A stretch of 64,000 nucleotides of DNA, taken from positions 1 to 64,000 of the forward strand of contig JBGSNZ010000040.1 in assembly GCA_041739345.1 (NCBI GenBank), in the 5' to 3' direction. The notes beneath the pieces were generated by a model, which had not been told where the DNA came from, did no database searches, and worked only from the letters and a program-made list of their open reading frames with translations. The stretch is from DIGJ01 sp041739345 (GTDB lineage: Bacteria; Bacillota; Clostridia; Lachnospirales; Lachnospiraceae). This document shows positions 52,622 through 62,055 of this stretch, piece after piece. The translations under genes and the position numbers were made by a program. Position 1 is the first letter of the stretch. Every line of letters begins with the position of its first letter.

Positions 52622-53704
52622 TTATTTTACTGTAATTGTATATACTTTCGTATATTCTGCTTTTGCAGAGGATTCACCCTCCCACTGTCTGTAATACCGA
52701 AAGGTAATTGTCGTTTTACCAGCTTTTAGTGCTTTAAAGTACCAGTTATAAATGCCCCCCGCTCCTATCGCATTTGAATTAGAACGGTAATTTTGTGTAA
52801 TTAAGCTTACAATATCGTTGGTTGTAATCGTATAATACCAGCTATATCCGGTGGTTGGATTCCCTTCTAGGATGACTCTTGCGATATCTCCTACAAAAAG
52901 ATCATTATTTTGATCTGGATTCAAGATTACTGCTTCCTTATATAAGAACTCATACCCTTTCATTATTTTATCTTTTAATAGAGGAAATGGAATTACAAAT
53001 TCCTGTATCCCTGCAGCGTATGGAAAGTATTCATATTGCTGAAAGTAGAACACGATCCCTTCATCAGAAAGATAAAATGCTGGATTCTTTCCAATACTTT
53101 TAAACTTTTCTAATTCAAAAAGATCACCAGATGCAACTTTTTTATCAATTTCTTTTTTTATAATAGCATTAATATAACTCGTGTATTTTTTATCTGCGTT
53201 TAGTAAATCATTCAGTTTCAATTCCTCTCCTGTTTGCAAATCAAATGTATAGGAGCTTTGCGTAGTGGACCCATGAGCCCCACCCGCATACTGATATTCA
53301 GAAAAAACAACACTTAGTAGACCATTTTGATTGTATGCTATCTTGTAATCAAGATATGTCTCACATAGTTTAGTACCTCCATACTCTGACTGAGAGAGTA
53401 CCACCGCGCATTTGAGGCCTTGGTTTTTCGCATTTACGGCTACTTTCTTAAACAATGTATTTAATTTCTTTTGTACGGTTTTGTCAGGCAATCCCGTTAT
53501 TAATGGATACTTAAGGGTTACTTTTAGATTATCTGCTGCAATATGTTTTTCTACGGTACTAATTGTTATGTTATTACTATTTTTTTCATCATTTAATACA
53601 CCTACCGCTTTATCATTTTCCGTAATTTTGGCGGCGCATACATTGGAACATAATAAGAAAATAAATACCACTACAATCGACATCAAATTTAATTTTTTAA
53701 TCAT
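52622..53704 (-). CDS. secreted DUF3298-like protein with chagasin-type inhibitor domain
   Basis: A 360-residue exported protein. The signal peptide (LMSIVVVFIFLLCSNVCA) is followed by a DUF4163/DUF3298-like region (about 45-245: YPLITGLPDK, then YAGGAHGSTTQSSYTFDLQTGEEL and a C-terminal PYAAG segment). A final domain has EGNPTTGYSWYY, WYFKALKAGKTTITF and a beta-strand end. NPTTGYSW is the binding loop of chagasin (I42) cysteine-protease inhibitors. It probably acts outside the cell against papain-like enzymes. Beside the subtilase triplet but separated by 140 bp with its own start; a functional link is unproven. Confidence 0.85.
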   Translation of the reverse strand: MIKKLNLMSIVVVFIFLLCSNVCAAKITENDKAVGVLNDEKNSNNITISTVEKHIAADNLKVTLKYPLITGLPDKTVQKKLNTLFKKVAVNAKNQGLKCAVVLSQSEYGGTKLCETYLDYKIAYNQNGLLSVVFSEYQYAGGAHGSTTQSSYTFDLQTGEELKLNDLLNADKKYTSYINAIIKKEIDKKVASGDLFELEKFKSIGKNPAFYLSDEGIVFYFQQYEYFPYAAGIQEFVIPFPLLKDKIMKGYEFLYKEAVILNPDQNNDLFVGDIARVILEGNPTTGYSWYYTITTNDIVSLITQNYRSNSNAIGAGGIYNWYFKALKAGKTTITFRYYRQWEGESSAKAEYTKVYTITVK

Positions 53705-53847
53705 TTCATATCTCTCCTATAATTATATTTCACTTTTATCATATGCTTTTTTAACTGGAGTATCAACATTTTTTTATAATATAAAAAATTCCATGTCAGT
53801 TACTCATTTCACTGATATGGAATCTTATTATGTAATTGATTATTCTG

Positions 53848-54663
53848 CTACTTTGTATTTGCTTTCTGGTAAGCAATAAATTCCTCGGTTGTCAAAAAAA
53901 CATCATCATAACCTAACCCTTGACAAAGCTTTGTTACGTTTGGCTGTTCAAGATACGCCTGTTTTAAAATATCTTCCTTGGCAAAAACTTCTCTTGTTGT
54001 TCCATCAATCAAAATATTGCCTTTTGCAAAAACAATCGCACGTTCAAAGGTATCAGCAACAAAATCCATATCATGAATAATTGTAATAACGGTTTTTCCT
54101 TCGGAACGAAGTTTGCGGATAACGGATTTTATCATTTCTTTTCCATGATAATCCTGTGCAATCGTTGGTTCATCAAAAATAATTACCTTTGTATCCATTG
54201 CCATAATAGAAGCGATGGCAACCAATTTACGGCTAGAAAGGCCTAAATCGTACGGATTTTTATCTGCAAGATCCTTTAATCCAACAAGTTCTAATGCTTC
54301 ATCTGCCTTTTGTTTTGCAACGGATTCTTCCATACCTATTTTTAAAGGTCCAAACATAACCTCATCGATTACACGATTTTTAAAGATCTGATCATTTGGA
54401 TTTTGAAATACCATACCAATGTGCTTTGCTAATTGAGCCACGGTCATATTTGCAATATCGTTTCCTTCAAAATGAATCGAACCCCCCGTTGGGCGTAAAA
54501 GACCTTTTAACAATTTAACAAAGGTAGTTTTTCCTGCACCGTTTTGTCCGATGATTGCAGTGGAACGTTCATCAATTATAAAATCAAGTCCCTTTAGGAT
54601 TTCATCTCCCTCAGTATAAGAAAAATGTAAATCTTTCATTTCAAGTATTTTATTGTTGTCCAT
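53848..54663 (-). CDS. ecfA2: ECF transporter ATPase (second copy)
   Basis: A 271-residue ABC ATPase. Walker A GQNGAGKTTF and Walker B KVIIFDEPTIAQD are intact, but the signature motif reads LGLSSRKLVAIAS, where LSGGQ is usual. The partner gene has the canonical motif, so the pair may have one asymmetric site. Last gene of the ECF operon, starting directly after the first ATPase. Confidence 0.9.
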   Translation of the reverse strand: MDNNKILEMKDLHFSYTEGDEILKGLDFIIDERSTAIIGQNGAGKTTFVKLLKGLLRPTGGSIHFEGNDIANMTVAQLAKHIGMVFQNPNDQIFKNRVIDEVMFGPLKIGMEESVAKQKADEALELVGLKDLADKNPYDLGLSSRKLVAIASIMAMDTKVIIFDEPTIAQDYHGKEMIKSVIRKLRSEGKTVITIIHDMDFVADTFERAIVFAKGNILIDGTTREVFAKEDILKQAYLEQPNVTKLCQGLGYDDVFLTTEEFIAYQKANTK

Positions 54664-55515
54664 TTACATTTCCCCCTTATCATTTTTCAATAAATAATTT
54701 GCTTCTTCCAATGTTACCGGATAACATCCGGTTACTGGATTCTTTTTGCCTAATTCTCGGCAGATTTTTGTAAATACAGGTGCTTCTATTCCATAATCAT
54801 CTAAATCATCTCTCGAGAAAATGTTTTGTGGTGTATCATATGCAATCTGCTTGCTATCGTCTATTAAAAGAACACGATCACTGTAAGCGGCTATCTTTTC
54901 CATGTTATGCTCAACCATGAAAATAGTAATTCCTTTTTTACTTAATTTTTGTACGGCCTGATAAACCTCTTCTCTTCCTTGTGGGTCTAGCTGAGAAGTT
55001 GGTTCATCTAATACAATAACCTCTGGTTGCATGGCTATAATACTGGCAATTGCCATACGCTGCATCTGTCCTCCTGAAAGATCAAACGGATTTCTATCCT
55101 TATATTTCGTAATATCCAAAAGCTCCATTGCCTCGTCAATACGCATAACCATTTCATCCTTGGGAATTCCTAAGTTCTCCAAACCAAATGAGATTTCTTC
55201 ATACACGGTTAATTTAGATCCTGTTACCTGATTAAATGGATTCTGAAATACAGTTCCAACTTTTTCACAAAGTTCACTGATCTCTACATTTTTTACTTCC
55301 AAGTCATCTACCATCACTTTTCCGCCATAAGATCCTTTGTAAAAGTTTGGTACTAAACCTGCAATTGCTTGACACAGTGTACTTTTCCCGGAACCATTCT
55401 TTCCGATAATTCCAATAAATTCGCCTGCATTCGCAGAAAATGATATTCCATCTAATGCAAGAAAATCCGTTGCAGGATATTTATATTTTAAATTTTCAAC
55501 TACTATTTTAGACAT
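54664..55515 (-). CDS. ecfA1: ECF transporter ATPase (first copy)
   Basis: A 283-residue ABC ATPase with Walker A GKNGSGKST, Q-loop TVFQNPFNQ, signature LSGGQMQRMAIA and Walker B EVIVLDEPTSQLD. It powers substrate uptake by the energy-coupling-factor module. Its start overlaps the ecfT 3' end by 13 bp and it abuts ecfA2, showing one operon. Confidence 0.93.
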   Translation of the reverse strand: MSKIVVENLKYKYPATDFLALDGISFSANAGEFIGIIGKNGSGKSTLCQAIAGLVPNFYKGSYGGKVMVDDLEVKNVEISELCEKVGTVFQNPFNQVTGSKLTVYEEISFGLENLGIPKDEMVMRIDEAMELLDITKYKDRNPFDLSGGQMQRMAIASIIAMQPEVIVLDEPTSQLDPQGREEVYQAVQKLSKKGITIFMVEHNMEKIAAYSDRVLLIDDSKQIAYDTPQNIFSRDDLDDYGIEAPVFTKICRELGKKNPVTGCYPVTLEEANYLLKNDKGEM

Positions 55516-56279
55516 CCTACAACCCTCCAGACAATACCAGCTATTAATATAAGAATCATTGCAATCTGTAAATATTTATCGAAATTTGATTTTTTTTCAT
55601 CATTTAAAAAAGTTTTCTTGTTTTTAGCGTTAAATCCTCTCACTTCCAAAGCAAGGGCACGCTCTTTTGTATTAATTAATGAACTCATAACAACTGGTGA
55701 TATGAGAGGAAGAAATGCCTTAATTCGAACAAGCAAATTTCCTTCTGTCTCCATTCCTCTGCTTCGCTGTGCATCCGTAATGGTTGCCATAGTATCCGTC
55801 ATCTGCGGAATAATCTGAAAAACAGAAATAAATACATAACCAAATCTTGGTGAAAACCCTTTACGTACAAAGTTCTCTATCATATCCGAAGGTTTTGTTG
55901 CTAAAATTAGTACACAAAAACTAAGCAATATGTTTAACACATTTACTACAATGTCAAATGCAAATAGCAATCCTTCTTTATAAAATATAACGGGTCCAAG
56001 CGTAAGTAATGGTGTTACATTTCCAGCTCGAAATAATCCTTGAATGATAACAACTGTCAATAAAACGAATCCGGATACACCTAAAATTGGTATGGTCTTT
56101 TTTAATACTTTAGAAACTAGCAACAGACAAATACTAAGAACAATAAATACCATACTTACCATTTTGCTTCCGACAATTGCAGGAAGTATTAATGCTAAAA
56201 TGATATATAAAATCTTGCTCTCTGGTGCCAATTTGTTTAATATGGAGCCTTTTTCCTCATACAAGCTGATACTTTTCAT
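55503..56279 (-). CDS. ecfT: ECF transporter transmembrane protein
   Basis: A 258-residue EcfT. Several hydrophobic segments (for example ILYIILALILPAIVGSKMVSMVF) and the two cytoplasmic coupling-helix motifs AQRSRGMETEG and ALEVRGFNAK (Ala-Arg-Gly type) that bind the ATPases. It joins the S component to the energy pair. A hairpin at 56318-56350 separates it from the S gene. Confidence 0.92.
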   Translation of the reverse strand: MKSISLYEEKGSILNKLAPESKILYIILALILPAIVGSKMVSMVFIVLSICLLLVSKVLKKTIPILGVSGFVLLTVVIIQGLFRAGNVTPLLTLGPVIFYKEGLLFAFDIVVNVLNILLSFCVLILATKPSDMIENFVRKGFSPRFGYVFISVFQIIPQMTDTMATITDAQRSRGMETEGNLLVRIKAFLPLISPVVMSSLINTKERALALEVRGFNAKNKKTFLNDEKKSNFDKYLQIAMILILIAGIVWRVVGCLK

Positions 56280-56317
56280 TTTGTGTTCCTCTCAGTCACT
56301 AATCAATTTTGCCTAAA

Positions 56318-56350
56318 CAATAATTTGCCCGCTATGCGGGCAAATTATTG
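56318..56350 (-). terminator. perfect 15-bp hairpin inside the ECF operon
   Basis: CAATAATTTGCCCGC-TAT-GCGGGCAAATTATTG, between the S component gene and ecfT. With no long T tract it may be an RNA-stability or partial-termination element that sets the ratio of S component to energy module. Confidence 0.65.
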
Positions 56351-56365
56351 TTCTATCTAAATACC

Positions 56366-56980
56366 TTAATTATCAAGACTATCGATGGTATCACTACTTT
56401 GATATAATGAAACCAAACTCTTTGGAAGACTCTTGCTAATTGCAAAAACAATCAATAATACTGCAATTTTATCTGGTAGATCTACGATAAGTTCATCGAT
56501 AAAAGATGCCAAGAATACTGGTAAATTGTTTGCTAATGCCCATGCGTAAACCGCATCACCCCAAACATTTCCAGTTGTACCACCCCAGAATGCCATGTTA
56601 AGTGGAGTTGATACTACAACAGCAACCAAACCAGCTGCAACAGCTGTTACTAAGGAAAGTTTAATGTTTTTCATAAATCCCTTATGCGCTAAGATACCTA
56701 CTGTCAAACCAATTGCAATATTTGTTAATGCATATACCGTAGAAATTGGGTCCATTGTAAGACCATAAATAATGTTATTTGCAGCACCGCAAATTGCTCC
56801 TGCGATTGGTCCTGCAAGTACTGCTGCAAGACATGTACCAATGGAATCCAACCATAATGGTAATTTGAGTACTCCTGCAAACAATTTTCCCAGATAATTG
56901 ATTCCGATTGCTGCTGGAATCAATACCAATGTTGCTGTGTTGAAATTCAGTGACCATAAACTCTTCCCTTTTTTGCTCAT
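56366..56980 (-). CDS. ECF transporter S component
   Basis: A 204-residue membrane protein with five to six hydrophobic segments and the glycine-rich LPLWLDSIGTCLAAVLAGPIAGAICGAANNIIYG motif (about 37-70, broken here by position) of ECF S subunits. The substrate is not read from sequence alone. A nucleoside phosphorylase gene ends 15 bp upstream, so a nucleoside or related compound is a reasonable inference. GGAGGTAAGGTT precedes ATG 56980. Confidence 0.85.
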   Translation of the reverse strand: MSKKGKSLWSLNFNTATLVLIPAAIGINYLGKLFAGVLKLPLWLDSIGTCLAAVLAGPIAGAICGAANNIIYGLTMDPISTVYALTNIAIGLTVGILAHKGFMKNIKLSLVTAVAAGLVAVVVSTPLNMAFWGGTTGNVWGDAVYAWALANNLPVFLASFIDELIVDLPDKIAVLLIVFAISKSLPKSLVSLYQSSDTIDSLDN

Positions 56981-56994
56981 AACCTTACCTCCAT

Positions 56995-57738
56995 TTATTT
57001 TGTTTTATTTTCTAACACAAAGGCTTCCAGCGCAGTAATAATTTCATTCGCTTCACCTTGTTTTACAACCGAATCACCATCCACATAATCGTTAATATTT
57101 TTTTCTAAATCATCTTCATATTCTACGACTGTGTTCAAAATAGAGGCACATTTCACACCTCTTAATGCTCCTATAGTAAACAATGCTGCCGTTTCCATAT
57201 CTGCCCCAAGTATGCCACACTTGGACCAATAAGCATCAATCTCATCTTCTCTATCCGTATAAAAACTATCATGACTTCTTCCGCGGCCGATATGAAATGG
57301 GAATTTTTGTTCTTCTGCTGCCTTTATCGTTGCCATTAATAAACGTGTATCTGGTATTGCTGGATAAATTGCTTCTATGTAAGTTTTGGATGCTCCATCA
57401 TCACGAACCGCACCATTGATTAAAATCAAGTCTCCAAGGTGAATCGAACGATCCAATGCTCCGCAACTTCCGATTCGTATCATATATTCCACTCCGATAT
57501 TATGAAGTTCCTCCACTGCAATTCCAGTAGAAGCGCCTCCCATTCCTGTGGATACAGCTAATACTTTGATTCCTTTGTAATATCCGCTGATGCTTCTCAT
57601 TTCGCGATTGTATGCAAGTTCTGTTACATCGGTCAAATATTCCTTAATATGATCAATTCTTCCCGGATCTCCAGGCAAAATTGCATACATTGCACTGTCT
57701 TGCTTCGATAATCTGATGTGAGCCTGTTTTTCTTCCAT
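56995..57738 (-). CDS. nucleoside phosphorylase (uridine phosphorylase type)
   Basis: A 247-residue PNP/UDP-family enzyme that cleaves nucleosides with phosphate. LPGDPGRIDHI (phosphate site), STGMGGASTGIAVEEL and RIGSCGAL are family motifs. MLGADMETAALF-type GADMETAALFTIGAL holds the substrate-binding Met-Glu. It is translated just upstream of the ECF S gene, suggesting uptake and phosphorolysis are coupled. Uridine specificity is probable by motif but not proven. Confidence 0.9.
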   Translation of the reverse strand: MEEKQAHIRLSKQDSAMYAILPGDPGRIDHIKEYLTDVTELAYNREMRSISGYYKGIKVLAVSTGMGGASTGIAVEELHNIGVEYMIRIGSCGALDRSIHLGDLILINGAVRDDGASKTYIEAIYPAIPDTRLLMATIKAAEEQKFPFHIGRGRSHDSFYTDREDEIDAYWSKCGILGADMETAALFTIGALRGVKCASILNTVVEYEDDLEKNINDYVDGDSVVKQGEANEIITALEAFVLENKTK

Positions 57739-57772
57739 AATACTTTCCTCTTCTCGTTATTAATTAAAAGCA

Positions 57773-58495
57773 CTAATTTTCTTTTTCTATCTGCAAAACC
57801 AGCCCATCTACATCGTTTACAATAATTTTCTTTTTTGTTATCACAATTAAATCCGCCTCACGCAATTTCTGCAAAACACGGTTTACACTCCGTTGCGTTA
57901 CCGCCATCCGTTCTGCTAGGTCTTCCGAAGATATTTCTACTAAGTTATCTGTTTTTGGATTTGCACCAATACTGCTGACCAAATACTGACAGATTCTCTG
58001 TGTTAATGAGTATAACGTATTGTTTCCCATATTTCTGCATAAAGCATAGGAGCTTTCGCAAAGTGTTTTTACAAAATAATCATTCATATTTCGATCGGTT
58101 TGTACCCAATGGATAAAATCTTCTTTCTCAATTTCTAGCAATCTTACATTTGTTTTCGCCTCTACCCGGCTTACATATGGACGATTTCCAAACATCTCTA
58201 ATTCACCAATATAACAGCCTTTTCGGTAGGTATTCAGATAGTATTTTTTTCCATTCTCCGATTCCACATAAATATCTAATTCACCGCCTAATACAATAAA
58301 CATGGTTTGATATATTTCATCCTGGTTTCGAACAAATTCATTGGCTTTAAATTCACGGATTTTCATTTTACGCAACAGTTCATAAGGACATGATTTCATA
58401 ATTTCATATATTCTTGAATCCTTCTCAATATTTTCACAAATTTGCGTAATGTTTGCAATGATTTCATTGGTCTTTGCAACATTATTTAGATTCAT
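57773..58495 (-). CDS. Crp/Fnr family transcriptional regulator
   Basis: A 240-residue regulator: cNMP-binding-like barrel (QTMFIVLGGELDIYVES, GCYIGELEMFGNRPYVSRVEAKTNVRLLEI) and a C-terminal winged helix (SSEDLAERMAVTQRSVNRVLQKL). It lies first in the nucleoside/ECF cluster, 34 bp before the phosphorylase gene, and probably controls it. No cysteine cluster of an FNR type is seen in the N-terminus. Confidence 0.88.
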   Translation of the reverse strand: MNLNNVAKTNEIIANITQICENIEKDSRIYEIMKSCPYELLRKMKIREFKANEFVRNQDEIYQTMFIVLGGELDIYVESENGKKYYLNTYRKGCYIGELEMFGNRPYVSRVEAKTNVRLLEIEKEDFIHWVQTDRNMNDYFVKTLCESSYALCRNMGNNTLYSLTQRICQYLVSSIGANPKTDNLVEISSEDLAERMAVTQRSVNRVLQKLREADLIVITKKKIIVNDVDGLVLQIEKEN

Positions 58496-58684
58496 ATATT
58501 ACTTTTTTCCTTTCCGTTTATGTAATTTGTGCAAATCACCCTACTATAAAGTCATTTCTTTTGTTAGTATTTATTATATTCATTAAGGGATATGACTACA
58601 AGGTAATTTGTCTCAAAAAAGTGTATATTTCAATCGTTTTACATTAGATAACTCATTTTTTTAGGACTTTTGTCCAAAACGTTT

Positions 58685-59200
58685 CTAGTCTATTTGAATC
58701 TGACAGGTTCTCATTGATTCTAATGCTCGTTTGTGGCTTTCTGGCGTTACACCTGCGCAACAGGAGGAATCAACAACAATCGGCACTTCAGGTAAAACTG
58801 CTTTGATTAAAAACGCATTGGAAATGACACAAATATCCGTACATAACCCAATCAAAGTTATGGAATCGATTGTTTCTTTTTCATTTAAATCTTTCAATAC
58901 TTGTCCTAACTTCGCGCTTCCAAAGGTAGGTTTATTCACTGGCTCTTGCGTACATAAGGCTTCAACCTCTGGACAAAGCATCCATCCTTTTGTATTTTTA
59001 ATACAATGTGGAACGGGAAGATTTCTTCCTTCTTGTGTTTCCATATAATTTTCTTCATGTGTATCTTTTGTGTATAATATTTTACCTGAAAAATTCTTAA
59101 TCTTTTCAACTACCTTTGGAACGATGGAAACAGCCTCTTTTGTACCTAATGTACCATCCACAAAATCATTTTGCATGTCTATTACGATTAAATAATTCAT
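58685..59200 (-). CDS. cysteine hydrolase, nicotinamidase-like
   Basis: A 171-residue isochorismatase-fold hydrolase. Asp8 in IVIDMQNDF, a metal-binding region YTKDTHEENY, LPVPHCIKNTKGW and the catalytic Cys in GLCTDICVIS. This combination fits nicotinamidase/pyrazinamidase, which turns nicotinamide to nicotinate in NAD salvage. That is notable in a genome with a NAD-consuming SIR2 defence system, though no link is shown. It stands alone, with spacing of 189 bp to crp. Confidence 0.85.
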   Translation of the reverse strand: MNYLIVIDMQNDFVDGTLGTKEAVSIVPKVVEKIKNFSGKILYTKDTHEENYMETQEGRNLPVPHCIKNTKGWMLCPEVEALCTQEPVNKPTFGSAKLGQVLKDLNEKETIDSITLIGLCTDICVISNAFLIKAVLPEVPIVVDSSCCAGVTPESHKRALESMRTCQIQID

Positions 59201-59310
59201 TTTTATCCCTCATTTCTGCGCTGCTTTTTGCACATATCAATATTCCTTTCATTGTAGCACATTTCTTAACGAAGACAACCACCAATTTAATAAAACGAAC
59301 ATAACAAAAA

Positions 59311-59352
59311 GACTGAAACAAAATCAGATTATCTTCCAATTTTGTTTCAGTC
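59311..59352 (-). terminator. intrinsic terminator of the ula operon
   Basis: GACTGAAACAAAAT and ATTTTGTTTCAGTC, a 14-bp perfect stem with flanking T tract on the minus strand, just after the last ula gene. Confidence 0.8.
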
Positions 59353-59383
59353 CCTTAATTATTTAGTAATATGGCACGATAGG

Positions 59384-60070
59384 TTAGTTCTGTCCGTAGT
59401 ATGCATTCACTCCATGTTTTCTATAATAATGTTTATCCAACAACTCTTTTGGAGCTTCTTCAATACGCGGTTGAATCATTTCACTCCATGCTGCCATCTT
59501 AGCCACTTCTTCTAACACAATAGCATTATGCACTGCCTCGTGACCATCTTTGCCCCAGGTAAAAGGTCCATGATTTTTACACAAAACAGCAGGCATTGCT
59601 TCATAATCGTATTTCTTAAATTCCTCAGTAATCAAAACACCAGTATTTATTTCATAATTTTCAAGTTCCTCTTTTGTTAGATTTCGAACACATGGAACTG
59701 TGCCATACAGGTAATCCGCATGAGTCGTACCATAGCAAGGGATTCCTCTGCCAGCTTGCGCCCAGCTAGTAGCCCAAGGAGAGTGCGTATGCACCACACC
59801 ACCTATGTTTTTAAATGTTTTATACAATTCAACATGAGTTGCCGTGTCAGACGAAGGCTTGTAACTACCTTCTATTACATTTCCATTTAAATCAACAAGA
59901 ACGATATCCTCAGGTCTCAAATTTTCATATTCCACGCCACTTGGCTTTATTGCAAAATATCCACTTTGACGATCAATTTCACTTACGTTTCCCCAGGTTA
60001 ACGTTACCAATCCGGATTTTGGCAATAACATATTTGCTTCATATACACGCTTTTTTAATTCTTCGAACAT
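59384..60070 (-). CDS. ulaF: L-ribulose-5-phosphate 4-epimerase
   Basis: A 228-residue class II aldolase-fold epimerase of the AraD/UlaF/SgbE group. GVVHTHSPWATSWAQAGRGIP holds the zinc histidines, CKNHGPFTWG the third, and KPSGVEYENLRPEDIVLVDLNG is the N-terminal signature. It makes D-xylulose 5-phosphate, the last step before the pentose phosphate pathway. Placement after ulaE-like and PTS genes makes UlaF (ascorbate) likelier than AraD. It overlaps the propeller gene by 16 bp. Confidence 0.9.
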   Translation of the reverse strand: MFEELKKRVYEANMLLPKSGLVTLTWGNVSEIDRQSGYFAIKPSGVEYENLRPEDIVLVDLNGNVIEGSYKPSSDTATHVELYKTFKNIGGVVHTHSPWATSWAQAGRGIPCYGTTHADYLYGTVPCVRNLTKEELENYEINTGVLITEEFKKYDYEAMPAVLCKNHGPFTWGKDGHEAVHNAIVLEEVAKMAAWSEMIQPRIEEAPKELLDKHYYRKHGVNAYYGQN

Positions 60071-61125
60071 AATTCGTCCTCCTGCAATGTATACATAGCC
60101 ACCTCATCAATTTCACGATTGGTGGAAATAATAATGTCCTTGTCCTCTTTTATATAATGATAAACATTAGCTGGTCCACAATCTTCATCGATTATTTGTA
60201 CCTGATACTCTTTGGTTGTTTGATTGAATGTAAAAGCAATTAAATTGCGCTCCGCTTTTCTGTGTCCAATCACAAGCGTTGGCTTACCACAGAGCATTCC
60301 ACCATAAATAGCATGCGCAAACTCTGCCTGTTTTTTATACTCATAAACTTTCTCAAAGCTTCCATTATTTTTTTTATAAATGCTGATTTGATCTCCGTGG
60401 AAAGGAGATATTACGGCAAGCTCCTTCTCTCCATCTTCATCCATATCAACTAACACTGCATCGCTAGAAGGTGTATCTAGAATTTTTTTAATATCCCATT
60501 TTCCATTGGCATTTTCAGGTGGAATAAAATGAAACACTCCACTTTCAGCTGAAATTAGACTTGACTCGATGCCAGCATCATTCAAATGATAATAACCATG
60601 ATTCTTTAGCATATTATCTTTGACAACTTCCAATTTCAATTGATTTTCCTCATTAAATGAACTCAAATCATTCGGAAGAGGCGCTGCATATACTCTTCCG
60701 GGCATAGACCAATCATCCTTATAATCATGACCGGATTTTAACGTACATGCAATCAGATAATTAATTCCATTCCTTTTTACAATATCAAATCGATGAACAA
60801 ATGGAAGCTCTACTAAAGTTCTTACTTCCCAATTACCTTTCGAAACAGGAGTAACAATCACTATTTTTGCCTCTTTTGAATCATTCGGAGAATAAAACTT
60901 GTGAGTTGCTAAAAATTGCCCATTGCTTCCTGGAACTTGTACCATACTCATAGCTCCACCGGGGTTCGTCCAAACAACATCCTTTTCGTTTCCATCCAGA
61001 TCAAATAGTAAACAATTATCTACCTTCTCTGCTGCGACTAAAAAATGTTGTGTTCCTTCATACATTAAAGGTGCTATCGAATAACATTTTGTTAAATTTG
61101 AAATCACTTTTTTATTTATTTTCAT
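60055..61125 (-). CDS. beta-propeller (FG-GAP/VCBS-like) protein, function unknown
   Basis: A 356-residue cytosolic-looking protein with repeated beta motifs. SDAVLVDMDEDGEKELAVISPFHGDQISIY contains an Asp-x-Asp-x-Asp-Gly calcium-loop pattern typical of FG-GAP/VCBS propeller blades. There is no signal peptide. Its tight coupling to ulaE and ulaF (23- and 16-bp spacing or overlap) suggests a role in sugar-acid use, perhaps as a lactonase-like or binding protein. I cannot assign the activity. Confidence 0.7.
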   Translation of the reverse strand: MKINKKVISNLTKCYSIAPLMYEGTQHFLVAAEKVDNCLLFDLDGNEKDVVWTNPGGAMSMVQVPGSNGQFLATHKFYSPNDSKEAKIVIVTPVSKGNWEVRTLVELPFVHRFDIVKRNGINYLIACTLKSGHDYKDDWSMPGRVYAAPLPNDLSSFNEENQLKLEVVKDNMLKNHGYYHLNDAGIESSLISAESGVFHFIPPENANGKWDIKKILDTPSSDAVLVDMDEDGEKELAVISPFHGDQISIYKKNNGSFEKVYEYKKQAEFAHAIYGGMLCGKPTLVIGHRKAERNLIAFTFNQTTKEYQVQIIDEDCGPANVYHYIKEDKDIIISTNREIDEVAMYTLQEDELCSKN

Positions 61126-61148
61126 ATTATGCTACCTTTACATTCCTT

Positions 61149-61994
61149 CTATTTTTGATTATTTAGAACTTCACTTAGCATTTTATACGCAAAATTCAAG
61201 TCCTCTTTCCAATTAGGGTTGCCTGTATACCAAAATTCAGCTACATACTTACGTACGCCTAAGCTCCAAGCAGTTTCAATTGCTTCTTGGAAATTAACAT
61301 GTCCCGTTCCATATGGAATCTCTCTAAATTTACCAGGAACCGTTTCTTTCAAATGCATTGCTACTAAATGTCCCTTGCCAATATAAAGATCTTCTAATAC
61401 ATCCGCTTTATAAGTGGATGCTGCATTGGTAATATTTCCAATGTCAGGATACACGTTTAAATAAATAGAATTAACCAAAGTAACATATTTCATTGCTTTT
61501 TCTACTGTATTCATGAATTCTGTTTCCATTGTCTCGAAACCCAGAACCACTCCTGCTTTTTCTGCCATATTGGCAGTAAGTTTTAAATTGTTTAAAAATC
61601 TTTTTTTTGTTTCTATACTTGAATCTTCATAATACACGTCATATCCAGCCAATTGAATAATTCGGATGCCCAAATCATCTGCAAGCTGAATGGCTTTTCT
61701 CATAATTTCCATTCCTCTTTCGCAGGCTACCGGATCATTACTACCTAATGGATATTTTCGATGTCCGCTCAAACACATTGTTCGTATCGGAAGACCTACC
61801 TCCATCATAAGACGAACTAGTTCTAGGCGATCTTCTTTTGACATGTCTAATCTATTTAATTTGTCTTCTGTTTCATCTATACTGATTTCAACAAAGTCAA
61901 ATCCAGCTTCCTTAGCAGCGAATAGTTTTTCTTTCCAATTCAAAGATGAGGGCATAGACTTCTCATATAACCCTAATGTGTATGCTTTTTTCAT
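61149..61994 (-). CDS. ulaE: L-xylulose/L-ribulose-5-phosphate 3-epimerase
   Basis: A 281-residue TIM-barrel epimerase of the UlaE/SgbU family: MKKAYTLGLYEKSMPSSLNWKEKL, CLSGHRKYPLGS, IRIIQLAGYDVYYE, GFETMETEFMNTVEK and HLKETVPGKFREIPYGTGHVNF are family segments. It inverts C3 in L-ascorbate catabolism. I choose ATG 61994 with GGAGG six nt upstream; ATG 62006 overlaps that site. Confidence 0.92.
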   Translation of the reverse strand: MKKAYTLGLYEKSMPSSLNWKEKLFAAKEAGFDFVEISIDETEDKLNRLDMSKEDRLELVRLMMEVGLPIRTMCLSGHRKYPLGSNDPVACERGMEIMRKAIQLADDLGIRIIQLAGYDVYYEDSSIETKKRFLNNLKLTANMAEKAGVVLGFETMETEFMNTVEKAMKYVTLVNSIYLNVYPDIGNITNAASTYKADVLEDLYIGKGHLVAMHLKETVPGKFREIPYGTGHVNFQEAIETAWSLGVRKYVAEFWYTGNPNWKEDLNFAYKMLSEVLNNQK

Positions 61995-62055
61995 ACTTGC
62001 CTCCATAATATCCTTTTACGGTACTTACGCTGGCATTTTTAACATAGTAATGGAA

